From NCBI RefSeq assembly GCF_002777965.1, contig NZ_NGVR01000019.1, forward strand, positions 6,654 to 70,653: a stretch of 64,000 nt of DNA, given 5' to 3'. The translations under genes were made by a program, and so were the position numbers. How positions within the stretch are numbered: position 1 is the stretch's first letter; each line of letters starts with the position of its first letter. The notes beneath the pieces were generated by a model, which was not told the origin of the DNA, made no database searches, and saw only the letters and a list, made by a program, of their open reading frames with translations. The DNA comes from Proteus columbae (GTDB lineage Bacteria > Pseudomonadota > Gammaproteobacteria > Enterobacterales > Enterobacteriaceae). Shown one piece after another: positions 9,201 through 17,381 of the stretch.

Positions 9201-12200
9201 TGAAAAAGGATAATTGTACACTATAATCACTTCCTTGATTAATATCTGAGTTACTAATTACAGCATTCTTAGCATTATCATAAATAAAAAAGTAAACTAT
9301 ATTTTCTTCAGTATCGAAGCCTAAATAATAGCTATAATGCGTTCCCTCACTAAAAGATAAAGTTGTCAGTTTACCGACACTACCAGAAATATAAACAATA
9401 TTTTCCAATATAGAATTATTCTTTAACAAACCTTTAAAAATATCTTTGATAGGTGCAGGTGCAAGATGCCCATAATTAATATTACAGTTAACAAAGGCAG
9501 AAAGGTAACAAGATAATGTTTTATTTTTTGGCTCTATACTAACGCCATTTATTAAGCTGCCTGCGAGTGAAATATTTTGAGAGTCAGTGCTTTTCATATC
9601 ATCGATAGGATCATGAGATATCGAATAACTCTCTTTGCCTTTCAATATAAATTTATTATTAATGTTTTTAATAAATTCCTTATCAAGGATATCAAATTCA
9701 GATTTTACATTAATATAAATATTTTTTGCATCTTCTCCACTTGATTTCGATATATCAGAAAACATCATTTCATTATCAATTGAATAAACTTGATAATCTT
9801 GATTCTCATCTTTATAACCATCACTTGTGATATAAGTTAAAAAATACAATTTATCAAGATCTTGATTATAACTTAAATAAAAATTTCCTTTTTCATTTTT
9901 TAAAATATCATCAGATAATGGAAAATTAATTGATGAGCTCCAAGTACCATCATAACGAATGTGTGATAAATTTAAACTATAACTTGTTTGCTCAGATACA
10001 GGCTTAGATTCACTTGTCTCTTTCTTTTCAGTTTCTTTATTCTCTGTTTCTTTACGTTCAATCCAAGCTACATATAATCGATCGTTAAAAATAACAGGGC
10101 GAATTAAATTATTGTAAGGGTTTGCACCATTTTCAATTTTAGTCCACTCAGTCCAAGCATTTGCCGCCATCACCCCTTTTTTGATTTTACTATGATCTGC
10201 GCTACGCCAGTAATAACTTGCTTTTTCTGACGCATTACAGCCAATAAAATAAGTCATTCCATCTTCTAGTCTGACACTATCATGGTAACCACTAATCACA
10301 TCTAAATTAGCAATTTGTTCAAAAGAAGTTAAATACGTTTTAAATGCATCATCAATTGTATCACTGTTAATGCTGTTTTGGCTGATCGTTTGTAACAGCG
10401 TATCCATCATTTTAGTTTGACCAATACGCACAGTGGGATCAATATAGTTTTCAGGATAATACGTTAATAAAGAGATACCACTCCAAGTACTATACCGTTT
10501 ATTGTATTTATCCCAATCTTTGAAAAATTGACGAGACTTAATAGGTGCATGATTATTTCCCATATCTAAAGATAAAAATTCATTAACATAAAGCTGTATG
10601 CTAGCAATAGCTTGCTCAATCTTTGTGGTTTTTATTTGAGATGAGACTTTATTATCAATTAGTAAATGGCGATAAATATCATCACTAGTTGATAAATTTA
10701 ACTCACTAAATTTATTAATATAAAATGCACTAAATACAATACTCTCTTTTTCATCCATGCTATTTTTTAGTAACACTGCTTGTTGAGAATTTAATCCACT
10801 TTGTAAAACCTTGCTGATCCTATCCCAATTTAAGTAATCTTTTTCTTTATTACCACTTGTAGAAAAACTTAATTCAGTTAATAGATTAAAATTACTCGGT
10901 GTAATGTTAAATGTTTTAATCATATCAATATAGCTAGAAATCTCTTTGATATTATTAAATTTAATTTCATTCCTTATTTTTAATAATGAGATAATTTCTT
11001 TAATTACATCCTCACTAACCTCATATATTTTTGATAAAATTGAAATAGAGTCACGACCATTAAAAACCGCCATTAGATCATCTTTATTTTTTATTTTTTC
11101 CAAATAAAAACGATGAAACTCAGATAATTCTTTTATTGATGATAAATTTGGAAGCGTAATTTCATCACCAAGCACACGTTGACTACCTAATTCATTTATT
11201 TCATTTTCGTTTAAGCCTAACTTAGTAAAGATAGACATCATCTGACATAGCATTTGTATATAAGTAACAATACTATTTTTATCTTCTAAAGTTTTATCGT
11301 CTTTATTGATTAAATCTTTAAAATCACTAACAGATAAATTCAATAAGAACTCTGACTCAAGAAGCTGCCATAAAGAGTAAATATAATTTGATGAAGATAG
11401 GTGGAAGTAATAAGAAATGATAGGTAAATATGAAGCTATAATTTCTCGTGGAAATAATGTATAATCATCAACAAATTTCACTTGACTTAATTCTTCAACA
11501 AGGTTTTTTATTTCAATAGTATAGGTTAAATCATATTGTTTTTTCGTCATCAAATATAGCTCAGAAATATTTAGCTTATATTCTTTAATAAAATAACAGT
11601 AACTATCTATTGTATAAATTAAATTACCTGCATCATCTGATAAAGATTGTTTATTAATGGGTTTATTAAACTGCTCAGGGAGCATATTGAGTAATAAGGC
11701 GAGAGAGTAAATATCTAATTCATGTATTGTTGCTAATAAATATACTCGATACAACAGTGAAATATTTTCTATCGAACAAGTAAAACCATCTTGTTTACCA
11801 AATGCTAATTTCCACATGGTGGCAAGGCCAATATCATCAACATGAAAGGCACGTTTTAAGGTGTTGATTCGTATAATGTCATCAGGAGATGTTGATGTAA
11901 AATCAAGTGATTTATTATCTGCAATAAATTTATTTTTGCCTAGAGGAGGGGAATTAAACAAAATATCAAATAACGATAACGAATTATCAAATGTTTGTTG
12001 ATTAATATCTGCACCATTAAGCACAATAGATTGCTCAATATTAATATTGTATTTTTCCACAATATATTGCACATGAAGAATGGAACGAATAACTTCAGAA
12101 TCAATACTATTATTACTATTTTTTGTTTTAATTAAAATAGTTAAGCTATCAAAAGAGATCCCTGTTGCTTTATGTAAACGAATAATCTTATTTAAGATCA

Positions 12201-13128
12201 ACATGCCTTTTGAAGACAATTCCTTATTTCCTTTAAGCTCATTAAATAAAGGTGAAATTTTATCTTCTGGAATAGCATAATATTCAGATAAGAATTTTAA
12301 ATTATTTTTTAAACTAATGTCTTTATTACCGAAATTTTTCTCTACAAGCTCATCAATGTTATCATCAGAAATAACCTCTGTTAAAATAGCATACAATTCA
12401 GGTGAAATAGCGGAGCTAATTGTTGAAATCCATTCTGTATCTAAAATATCAAGATAATCTTTAGCTTTTACTAATTTATCAATCAGGCCATCTCGTAATA
12501 ATAGTGTTTGTCGAACAGTTTCATAGGGTTGGTGATAAGGATTTTCACCCATTACACGGTTTGTCGCGAGTTCTTGGAATAAATCTTTATCACTGCCTAA
12601 TTTATGTTGCAATGCTGTCGTTAAAATTTGATTTGATAAAGAAAGCGTGGAGACTTCTTTATCCATATTTTCTTGAGAAAGCACTAATTTCGCTAAATCA
12701 GGACGGCGAGCATCAAGACGATACATTGGTCCTTCAGCACGAATTTCTTTTGCTTCACAATAAAGTTCGGTTAAATAACCTGCTGGTGAAAACATCGATG
12801 CCACTGATTTGCCATCGACAAATGTATCGCCTCTTTCTGGGATCCAATCACCTAATGCACGACTTTTCGCTGATTGTTTTTGAATACCTAACGCAACCGC
12901 ATTTTTTACTTGAGGATTATTACGCGCTAAATGATGGGCTTCATTAAGCTTATTAATTTTTGCGGCTTCTTGTGCCTGTGTATATAATATTTTTGCTTCA
13001 TGCCAACTTAATTTTTCTTCGCTTAATGCACGAATTTCATGAAGTGACAATGGTGCTAATTCTTTTAATGTAATCACTTCTGAAATAGAAGAGTTCATTT
13101 TCGTTAAAAGTGTATTAATGTGTTTCAT
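6262..13128 (-). CDS. tcdA: TcA toxin-complex component (TcdA-like pore/injection subunit)
   Basis: A 2288-residue TcA protein, somewhat shorter than Photorhabdus TcdA1 (about 2500). The N-terminal 300 residues fit the VRP1/SpvA-like region (FVDGKSVASMFSPAGYLTELY). The last 750 residues are the conserved TcA core: a neuraminidase-like/ABC-toxin segment (FWELFYYTPMMLANVML), a long coiled-coil region, the pore-forming stretch near 1920-1950 (GMAVGGSRLGAIFNATSIG), and the TcB-binding C-terminus (QTFIRPGAWQGNYSGLMAG). TcA pentamers bind the cell surface and inject the TcB-TcC cargo. The middle (about residues 300-1500) is much richer in Asn, Lys, Ile and Ser and more AT-rich than the ends, which suggests a fast-evolving or exchanged receptor-binding part. 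It is transcribed first, divergent from a LysR gene. Confidence 0.94.
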   Translation of the reverse strand: MKHINTLLTKMNSSISEVITLKELAPLSLHEIRALSEEKLSWHEAKILYTQAQEAAKINKLNEAHHLARNNPQVKNAVALGIQKQSAKSRALGDWIPERGDTFVDGKSVASMFSPAGYLTELYCEAKEIRAEGPMYRLDARRPDLAKLVLSQENMDKEVSTLSLSNQILTTALQHKLGSDKDLFQELATNRVMGENPYHQPYETVRQTLLLRDGLIDKLVKAKDYLDILDTEWISTISSAISPELYAILTEVISDDNIDELVEKNFGNKDISLKNNLKFLSEYYAIPEDKISPLFNELKGNKELSSKGMLILNKIIRLHKATGISFDSLTILIKTKNSNNSIDSEVIRSILHVQYIVEKYNINIEQSIVLNGADINQQTFDNSLSLFDILFNSPPLGKNKFIADNKSLDFTSTSPDDIIRINTLKRAFHVDDIGLATMWKLAFGKQDGFTCSIENISLLYRVYLLATIHELDIYSLALLLNMLPEQFNKPINKQSLSDDAGNLIYTIDSYCYFIKEYKLNISELYLMTKKQYDLTYTIEIKNLVEELSQVKFVDDYTLFPREIIASYLPIISYYFHLSSSNYIYSLWQLLESEFLLNLSVSDFKDLINKDDKTLEDKNSIVTYIQMLCQMMSIFTKLGLNENEINELGSQRVLGDEITLPNLSSIKELSEFHRFYLEKIKNKDDLMAVFNGRDSISILSKIYEVSEDVIKEIISLLKIRNEIKFNNIKEISSYIDMIKTFNITPSNFNLLTELSFSTSGNKEKDYLNWDRISKVLQSGLNSQQAVLLKNSMDEKESIVFSAFYINKFSELNLSTSDDIYRHLLIDNKVSSQIKTTKIEQAIASIQLYVNEFLSLDMGNNHAPIKSRQFFKDWDKYNKRYSTWSGISLLTYYPENYIDPTVRIGQTKMMDTLLQTISQNSINSDTIDDAFKTYLTSFEQIANLDVISGYHDSVRLEDGMTYFIGCNASEKASYYWRSADHSKIKKGVMAANAWTEWTKIENGANPYNNLIRPVIFNDRLYVAWIERKETENKETEKKETSESKPVSEQTSYSLNLSHIRYDGTWSSSINFPLSDDILKNEKGNFYLSYNQDLDKLYFLTYITSDGYKDENQDYQVYSIDNEMMFSDISKSSGEDAKNIYINVKSEFDILDKEFIKNINNKFILKGKESYSISHDPIDDMKSTDSQNISLAGSLINGVSIEPKNKTLSCYLSAFVNCNINYGHLAPAPIKDIFKGLLKNNSILENIVYISGSVGKLTTLSFSEGTHYSYYLGFDTEENIVYFFIYDNAKNAVISNSDINQGSDYSVQLSFFTKQSNNLLRYTSENKIAFTLSNELGDFSLLDFLNKETPRFIFYVSGKITSQLLMGAYGKRISYPLTINNSDLNKVIYNDDEMIHDINIELLSSNSYKIAYSLKQWSNASTDLIEGSNSFNSKDKVLKLDVPDSEFNDDGEFILTANIKAINKNGKIISENTYSFKVSELEHINESVISLKTNQKHAQYISMTVANEPMLVRLNTLFARQLVKRANNGIDAILTLSSQRLPEPALEEGADVPMDFNGANALYFWELFYYTPMMLANVMLEGQNYDEASRWLRYVFSPNGYIDNNTHTNRVWNSQPLLADVAWDNDQLDSTDPDAVAQADPMHYKLATFMKCLDILVERGDSAYRLLERDTLNEAKMWYVQALKLLGDEVELLDNDVWSAPTLIDAATKTHQSTPSANKKEATLLRTANTLTSLFLPQINEKLAQYRQVLTTRLFNLRHNLSIDGQPLSLPMYATPADPKVLQAAAVSQSQNNSVLPNAMMPTQRFPAIVASAKSAVAQLMAFGNSLSSITERQDAQALSELLVTQGSEIILQNIKYQQKTLEEFEHSKKALQASRSGAKKRVDYYSKLYDQNISTPEQQAMDLYLSSSVLNTASQGLNMAGAAADLVPNIYGMAVGGSRLGAIFNATSIGLQLSGSATRIAADRLSQSESYRRRREEWGSLRDTAQSELDQFDAQLAALVVHQQAANLQLDSLMLQQKQTQEHLTFLQNKFTNKALYNWLRGKLMAIYKPFYDLTVSRCRMAESAYQYDLGETQTFIRPGAWQGNYSGLMAGESLMHNLTQMENSYLEKDKRALEITKIVSLNDVYQGLSSNKFGFEQVADVINKSKTQLGTAENGVTLKNGQLQASIKLSDLAIDKDYPADLGKLRRVKQISVTLPALTGAYQTIRAVLSYGGSAVKPRGCSAIAISHGMNDSGQFQLNFNDDRYLPFEGLPVNDSSTLTLSFPDATDKQKEMLLTLNDIILHINYTIR

Positions 13129-13544
13129 TCAATATTTCCTAATATAAGTTAATTTTAAATAGAGATAATTAAAACTTCGCTTAACCTCTGAAATTAAAAT
13201 ATCAAGAAAACAAAAAATGAAAATTGAGTTTTTTATAACCTACCATTGAATTTTTTTATGCTTTATAGATTAATTGCGATTTTTAATAAAAAATAGCGAG
13301 AAAAAATAATGGCACTTAATAAATAAAGAAGTAAAATAAAATTAATCATTTGATTTTATTTTTATCAAAAACGCACTTATTTAATATCAAATTTAGCCTT
13401 CAGTATCTTTTTTTATTTATTCTTTATAATTTTTTCATTTTTAGTCGCACTAAAATGATAATTGATAAATATCAATATAAAGATTTCATTCGAGAGGATT
13501 ATTAATTCACGAGATGTATACAAATAAATACGGAGAACGCCTGC
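13129..13544. promoter_or_regulatory. Divergent control region between tcdA and the LysR gene
   Basis: 416 AT-rich bases with no gene. It must hold the tcdA promoter and the regulator promoter. The clearest structure is the dyad ATTGATA-AA-TATCAAT at 13461-13476, about 70 bases before the regulator ATG. Its outer bases fit the T-N11-A LysR operator pattern. No certain -35/-10 pair could be fixed because the whole region is A+T. Confidence 0.5.
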
Positions 13545-14417
13545 ATGTTTTTCTCACGAAAAATAAATCAGTTCTTTGCCGTCGCGACTTGTCAAAGTCT
13601 AGTAAAAGCAGCAGAACAAATCAATGTTACCCCATCCGCGTTACGCCATGGTATTAATGAGTTAGAAAGCCAAATAGGTAAATCGCTGATTAAGCGTTCC
13701 AAAAGTGGAATGGATCTTACCCCTGCGGGAAAAACACTTTATGAGCGTTTATATCCCTATTATGAAAAAATTAGAAAAATTGAAAATCAGATATTGACTT
13801 CAAATGAGGATAAAACATCACTTTCTATTAAATTAGATGGTCTTTATTATCCTGATCTAAAAACAAAAATATTGGAGATCCGACAAAAAAACAGTCAATA
13901 CAACCTTTCTTTAGAAGATGGTTATATCAACGATATTCACGAGGAACTTTTTGATAAGGAATTCGACCTTGTTATTTCATCCCTTGAGTTTGACTATCCA
14001 CAAAAAAATATCAATGCAATTGACTTATGCACACAAAAAGTCGGCTTATTAGTAAATAAAAAACTCTTTGAAAAATATCCCAATACTAAAACATTTTTTG
14101 CCAAAGAAACCTTAATACAAAGAAGTAGTACTTTACAAAACCCTATATTCTCAACAATTTTTAGTAAGCTAAAAAATCAAAATTATCAATATAATACTTT
14201 AGGTTTAACCGAAATGGCCGATGTCTTGCACTGTGTTGATGAGGGGGCAGGTTACTGCTTTATGCCTGAAAATATTCATTATATTTCAACCATTACAAAC
14301 GATGAGGTGCAGTTTATTCGTTCTCCTTTTCCTTTTGATATTTTCTTACACCAAAAGGTCTATTTTAAAAAAGAAAATAATAAGAAATTAGCCGATATCG
14401 CAATGACACTACGGTAA
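13545..14417 (+). CDS. LysR-type regulator beside the Tc toxin locus (TcaR-like)
   Basis: A 290-residue LysR-type transcription factor. The winged helix-turn-helix covers residues 1-62 (FFAVATCQSLVKAAEQINVT, then LTPAGKTLY). A weakly conserved effector-binding domain follows, unusually rich in Lys, Asn and Tyr. The ATG at 13545 has ribosome site GGAGA. In Yersinia, LysR-type TcaR proteins beside the Tc genes activate toxin expression, and the same role is inferred here from position. LysR factors usually act on the divergent promoter, which is tcdA. The co-inducer is unknown. Family membership is certain; control of the Tc genes is likely but unproven. Confidence 0.85.
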   Translation: MFFSRKINQFFAVATCQSLVKAAEQINVTPSALRHGINELESQIGKSLIKRSKSGMDLTPAGKTLYERLYPYYEKIRKIENQILTSNEDKTSLSIKLDGLYYPDLKTKILEIRQKNSQYNLSLEDGYINDIHEELFDKEFDLVISSLEFDYPQKNINAIDLCTQKVGLLVNKKLFEKYPNTKTFFAKETLIQRSSTLQNPIFSTIFSKLKNQNYQYNTLGLTEMADVLHCVDEGAGYCFMPENIHYISTITNDEVQFIRSPFPFDIFLHQKVYFKKENNKKLADIAMTLR

Positions 14418-14421
14418 TCAA

Positions 14422-14883
14422 TTAAAATAGTGCATTGATATAATCAGAGGTAAACCCTCGATATTGCAGATAACGAATTTGTTTCGCTTTCTCTTTAAAA
14501 TCGTTGGGTTTACCACCACCAAATTTTTTTTCATGAACTTCTTGGCAAAGTGAATACCAATCTGTTTCGTCTTCTTCAAAAACGCGTTCAATAATCTCAC
14601 TAGGGAAGCCTTTTACACGTAATTCTTGGCGAATACGCAAAGGGCCATAAGATTTATTTAAATAACTGCGAAAGAAAGCATAAACAGTACGATTGTCATC
14701 AAGATAATGATTTTCTAATAAATGTTCCATTACTTGAGGTAAGCATGTTTCATCAGTGACGGTTTTTGCTTCTCGGTCGCTTTCTCTTACTCTTCGCGCT
14801 AGGCGACGTTGAAGCTCTACGGTGCCGTAATCACGGCGTGAGAGCATAAAAATAGCGTACTGATAAAGCTCTTGATAGGTCAT
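14422..14883 (-). CDS. recX: Regulatory protein RecX
   Basis: A 153-residue RecX, the usual length. Family features include an N-terminal YAIFMLSRRDYGTVEL segment, LENHYLDDNR, and FFRSYLNKSYGPLRIRQELRVKG in the second three-helix repeat, with a C-terminal KAKQIRYLQYRGF. RecX binds RecA filaments and limits their extension. In E. coli recX lies just after recA, but no recA is here: the upstream 360 bases are non-coding, so the gene has its own promoter. It runs convergent with the LysR gene with only 4 bases between stops. Confidence 0.93.
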   Translation of the reverse strand: MTYQELYQYAIFMLSRRDYGTVELQRRLARRVRESDREAKTVTDETCLPQVMEHLLENHYLDDNRTVYAFFRSYLNKSYGPLRIRQELRVKGFPSEIIERVFEEDETDWYSLCQEVHEKKFGGGKPNDFKEKAKQIRYLQYRGFTSDYINALF

Positions 14884-15243
14884 AACGTTCCTTTATTAAA
14901 AAATCCATGTGAAGTAACTATTATCATAACCGTTTATCACACGAATATCTTATTTCGATGTTTATTTAGTCAATAAAAAGAAAAATAACAAAATAAGAAT
15001 AATGAGAAGAAACGTTATCATTATTCTTTATAAAAAGATCTTCTACTTTTATTAAGATTAGCTTAGAAAATATCGCGCTTTTCTCTTAATAAACCCCTAA
15101 TAATCCTATGATAACGAAGAATATAAGCATCTCTTACTGTATATCGCACTTATAGCTGGTGACCATTAATTAGAAAAAGATTAAAATTTGCGACTACTCT
15201 TTTACTTACTACTTTCTTTTTAAACATTTTCTGTGGGTTATGT
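14884..15243. other. Non-coding gap between recX and the outer-membrane operon
   Basis: 360 bases without a gene. It holds an 11-bp perfect inverted repeat (AAGAATAATGA at 14995-15005 and TCATTATTCTT at 15018-15028, 12-base loop). The promoters of recX (minus) and of the outer-membrane operon (plus) must lie here, but I cannot assign them. Confidence 0.4.
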
Positions 15244-16239
15244 ATGAACTTTTCCAATTTAAATAAGGTGGTGTTAACTGCCTCTCTTCTTGCGACTGGC
15301 TTTTCTTATGCTGATAGCGATCGCCCTCTGCTCTCTTTAAGTGTAAGCCAATCAGGTGGCACTGCTTTAAATAACGAAGGTTCGTTAGATACTCGTACCC
15401 CAGCCAGCCAATCTCGTGTTTTACCGATTTGGGGCGATGAAGCTCGCGCCCGTGGTTATGATTTGCCAGAACCTTTTGGTATTGGCTATAACTATATGAA
15501 TTTACGTCAAGACGTTATTGTCGATAAGATTGCTTTTGGTTCTGACAAAGCATTAGGACAAAATATTCTTTCAATTGTCGGTGTCGATGTTGGTCATACT
15601 CGTAGTAGTAATGAATCACACATGCTCAAACTTGATACTTGGGTTTTCCCATTTATGAACGTTTACGGTATTTATGGGAAAACAAAAGGTTCTTCTCATG
15701 CTCAACTAAATGCTGTGACTTTAGGTGGGCAAGAAATTGCTAATGATTTGCCATTTGATTTAAATTATGAAGGTAAATCCTTTGGTGGCGGCTTTACTTT
15801 AGCGGGTGGCTATAATCAATTTTTTGGTACTTTTGATTTAAACTACACCAAAACGAATCTTGATATTTTAGATGGTGATATTAAAGCGTTAGTGATTACA
15901 CCTCGTGTCGGTTATGAATTTGTCTTTTCACCACTGATCTCTGGACAAGGTAATACTAAATTACAAGTTTGGACAGGTGCGATGTATCAAGATATTACAC
16001 AACGTTTTAAAGGGGATGTTAGCAGATTAAATTTACCTGACGAACTTGATGGCATGATGAATATCTTACCTCCATCAATGATGGGTAATATCAAATTCGA
16101 TGTTGAACAACACCTTGCGCACAAGTGGAACCAAACTTTGGGTGCGCGTTTAGAATTAACGCGTAATTTTAATGTGATCACAGAGTTTGGTTTTAATAAT
16201 CGTAATAGCTTCCTTGTTTCAGGTGAGTTCCGTTTTTAA
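15244..16239 (+). CDS. Outer-membrane beta-barrel protein, function unknown
   Basis: A 331-residue protein with a signal peptide (cleavage likely after FSYA, residue 23) and alternating beta-strand patterns ending in VSGEFRF, the C-terminal Phe signature recognised by the BAM machine. The mature N-terminus has a conserved-looking block, GYDLPEPFGIGYNYMNL. I do not recognise a specific function. It is the first gene of a tight three-gene unit with an Omp85-type barrel (1-base overlap) and a DUF4056 lipoprotein. All three act at the outer membrane, which suggests one shared job, perhaps insertion, export or envelope maintenance. Outer-membrane location is well supported; the role is not. Confidence 0.8.
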   Translation: MNFSNLNKVVLTASLLATGFSYADSDRPLLSLSVSQSGGTALNNEGSLDTRTPASQSRVLPIWGDEARARGYDLPEPFGIGYNYMNLRQDVIVDKIAFGSDKALGQNILSIVGVDVGHTRSSNESHMLKLDTWVFPFMNVYGIYGKTKGSSHAQLNAVTLGGQEIANDLPFDLNYEGKSFGGGFTLAGGYNQFFGTFDLNYTKTNLDILDGDIKALVITPRVGYEFVFSPLISGQGNTKLQVWTGAMYQDITQRFKGDVSRLNLPDELDGMMNILPPSMMGNIKFDVEQHLAHKWNQTLGARLELTRNFNVITEFGFNNRNSFLVSGEFRF

Positions 16240-17381
16240 TGGTTAAATACCCGTTTATTTTTGGGCTGGCATTTGCCAGCCTCTTTACTTCACACACAGC
16301 ACAAGCACAACTCTTTCCTGACAGACAACAAATAGACCAATGGTTAGTTGGATTAGGGGGAGAAAACAACTTCGACCGCAGTAAAACCATCGACTGGGGT
16401 ATTTTGCCAGGGCCTTTCTATACGCCAGAATTAGAGTTTGGGGTGGGAATTGCACTTGTCGGGCTTTATCAAGCCGATAGTCGCCCTGATAGCAAAATCT
16501 CTTCTCTCTCGTTAAGTGGCTTTGGTTCATCAACAGGTGCTTTTGGTATGACCTTTAGCAACTACACTTATCTTGCGGATGATACTTGGCGCTTTTATCT
16601 CACAGGAACATTAAATAATGTGCCAACTAATTATTGGGGTGAGGGTTATCACGAAGGGCGAGTAAAAGATCATTTAGGCGAGTATCGCTCTCAAGAATTG
16701 CGTCTTACTCCCACTTTACTTCGTCAAATTACCAAAAACACCTATATAGGCTTAGGCTGGGATTATTCAAATTTACAGGCTGCTGCACCTGATGCTCTTT
16801 TTAAAGGCTATATGGATAAGCACCATTTGCCATTACGCACCACAAGCTCTGGATTAAGTGTTCGTTTTACTTACGATAGTCGTGATTTTTTGCCTAATGC
16901 TTATCAAGGTCAGGCTTTTGATATCAGCTATACACATTATTCTCCAGATACTGGCAGTAATAATCGTTTTAATGCGACACAAATACAATATAACTACTAC
17001 TATCCTTTAAGTGATAATGCGGTATTGGCATTTGATAATTATGCACGTTTTACATCGGGCAATGTACCTTGGAGCCAACTTTCTAAGTTAAGTAATGGGC
17101 ACCAGATGCGGGGCTATTACGAGGGGCGATATCAAGATAATCATGTTTTTTCAACCCAAGTTGAGTACCGTCAAAAACTCGATTGGCGCCATGGCATTGC
17201 ACTTTGGGTCGGCGGTGGAACACTAAGCGATCAAGCCCGTGATTTAGGTGAAGGCCATTGGCTACCTAGTGTCGGTATTGGTTATCGGTTTGAGTTTAAA
17301 CCACGTATGAATGTGCGCCTCGATTTTGGTATAGGTAAAGAAAGTACTGGATTCTATTTTCAAGTAGGTGAAGCATTTTGA
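16239..17381 (+). CDS. Omp85/BamA-superfamily barrel protein lacking POTRA domains
   Basis: A 380-residue protein with a signal peptide (to about residue 23, HTAQA) and then essentially only the 16-strand surface-antigen barrel. The motif HQMRGYYEGRYQD near residue 290 matches the conserved RGF/Y loop-6 signature of Omp85 proteins, and RFTYDSRDFLPNAYQG is also typical of the barrel. BamA, TamA and FhaC carry one or more POTRA domains (about 75 residues each) before the barrel. Here only some 40 residues precede the first strand, so none fits. The start codon overlaps the preceding stop by one base and the downstream lipoprotein begins in its stop, so the three are translationally coupled. The client is unknown. 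Confidence 0.82.
   Translation: MVKYPFIFGLAFASLFTSHTAQAQLFPDRQQIDQWLVGLGGENNFDRSKTIDWGILPGPFYTPELEFGVGIALVGLYQADSRPDSKISSLSLSGFGSSTGAFGMTFSNYTYLADDTWRFYLTGTLNNVPTNYWGEGYHEGRVKDHLGEYRSQELRLTPTLLRQITKNTYIGLGWDYSNLQAAAPDALFKGYMDKHHLPLRTTSSGLSVRFTYDSRDFLPNAYQGQAFDISYTHYSPDTGSNNRFNATQIQYNYYYPLSDNAVLAFDNYARFTSGNVPWSQLSKLSNGHQMRGYYEGRYQDNHVFSTQVEYRQKLDWRHGIALWVGGGTLSDQARDLGEGHWLPSVGIGYRFEFKPRMNVRLDFGIGKESTGFYFQVGEAF

Noticed and set aside
12504-12947. A 147-codon plus-strand frame inside tcdA
   Set aside because: It is antisense to the conserved N-terminus of TcA and has no recognisable protein character or upstream signal.
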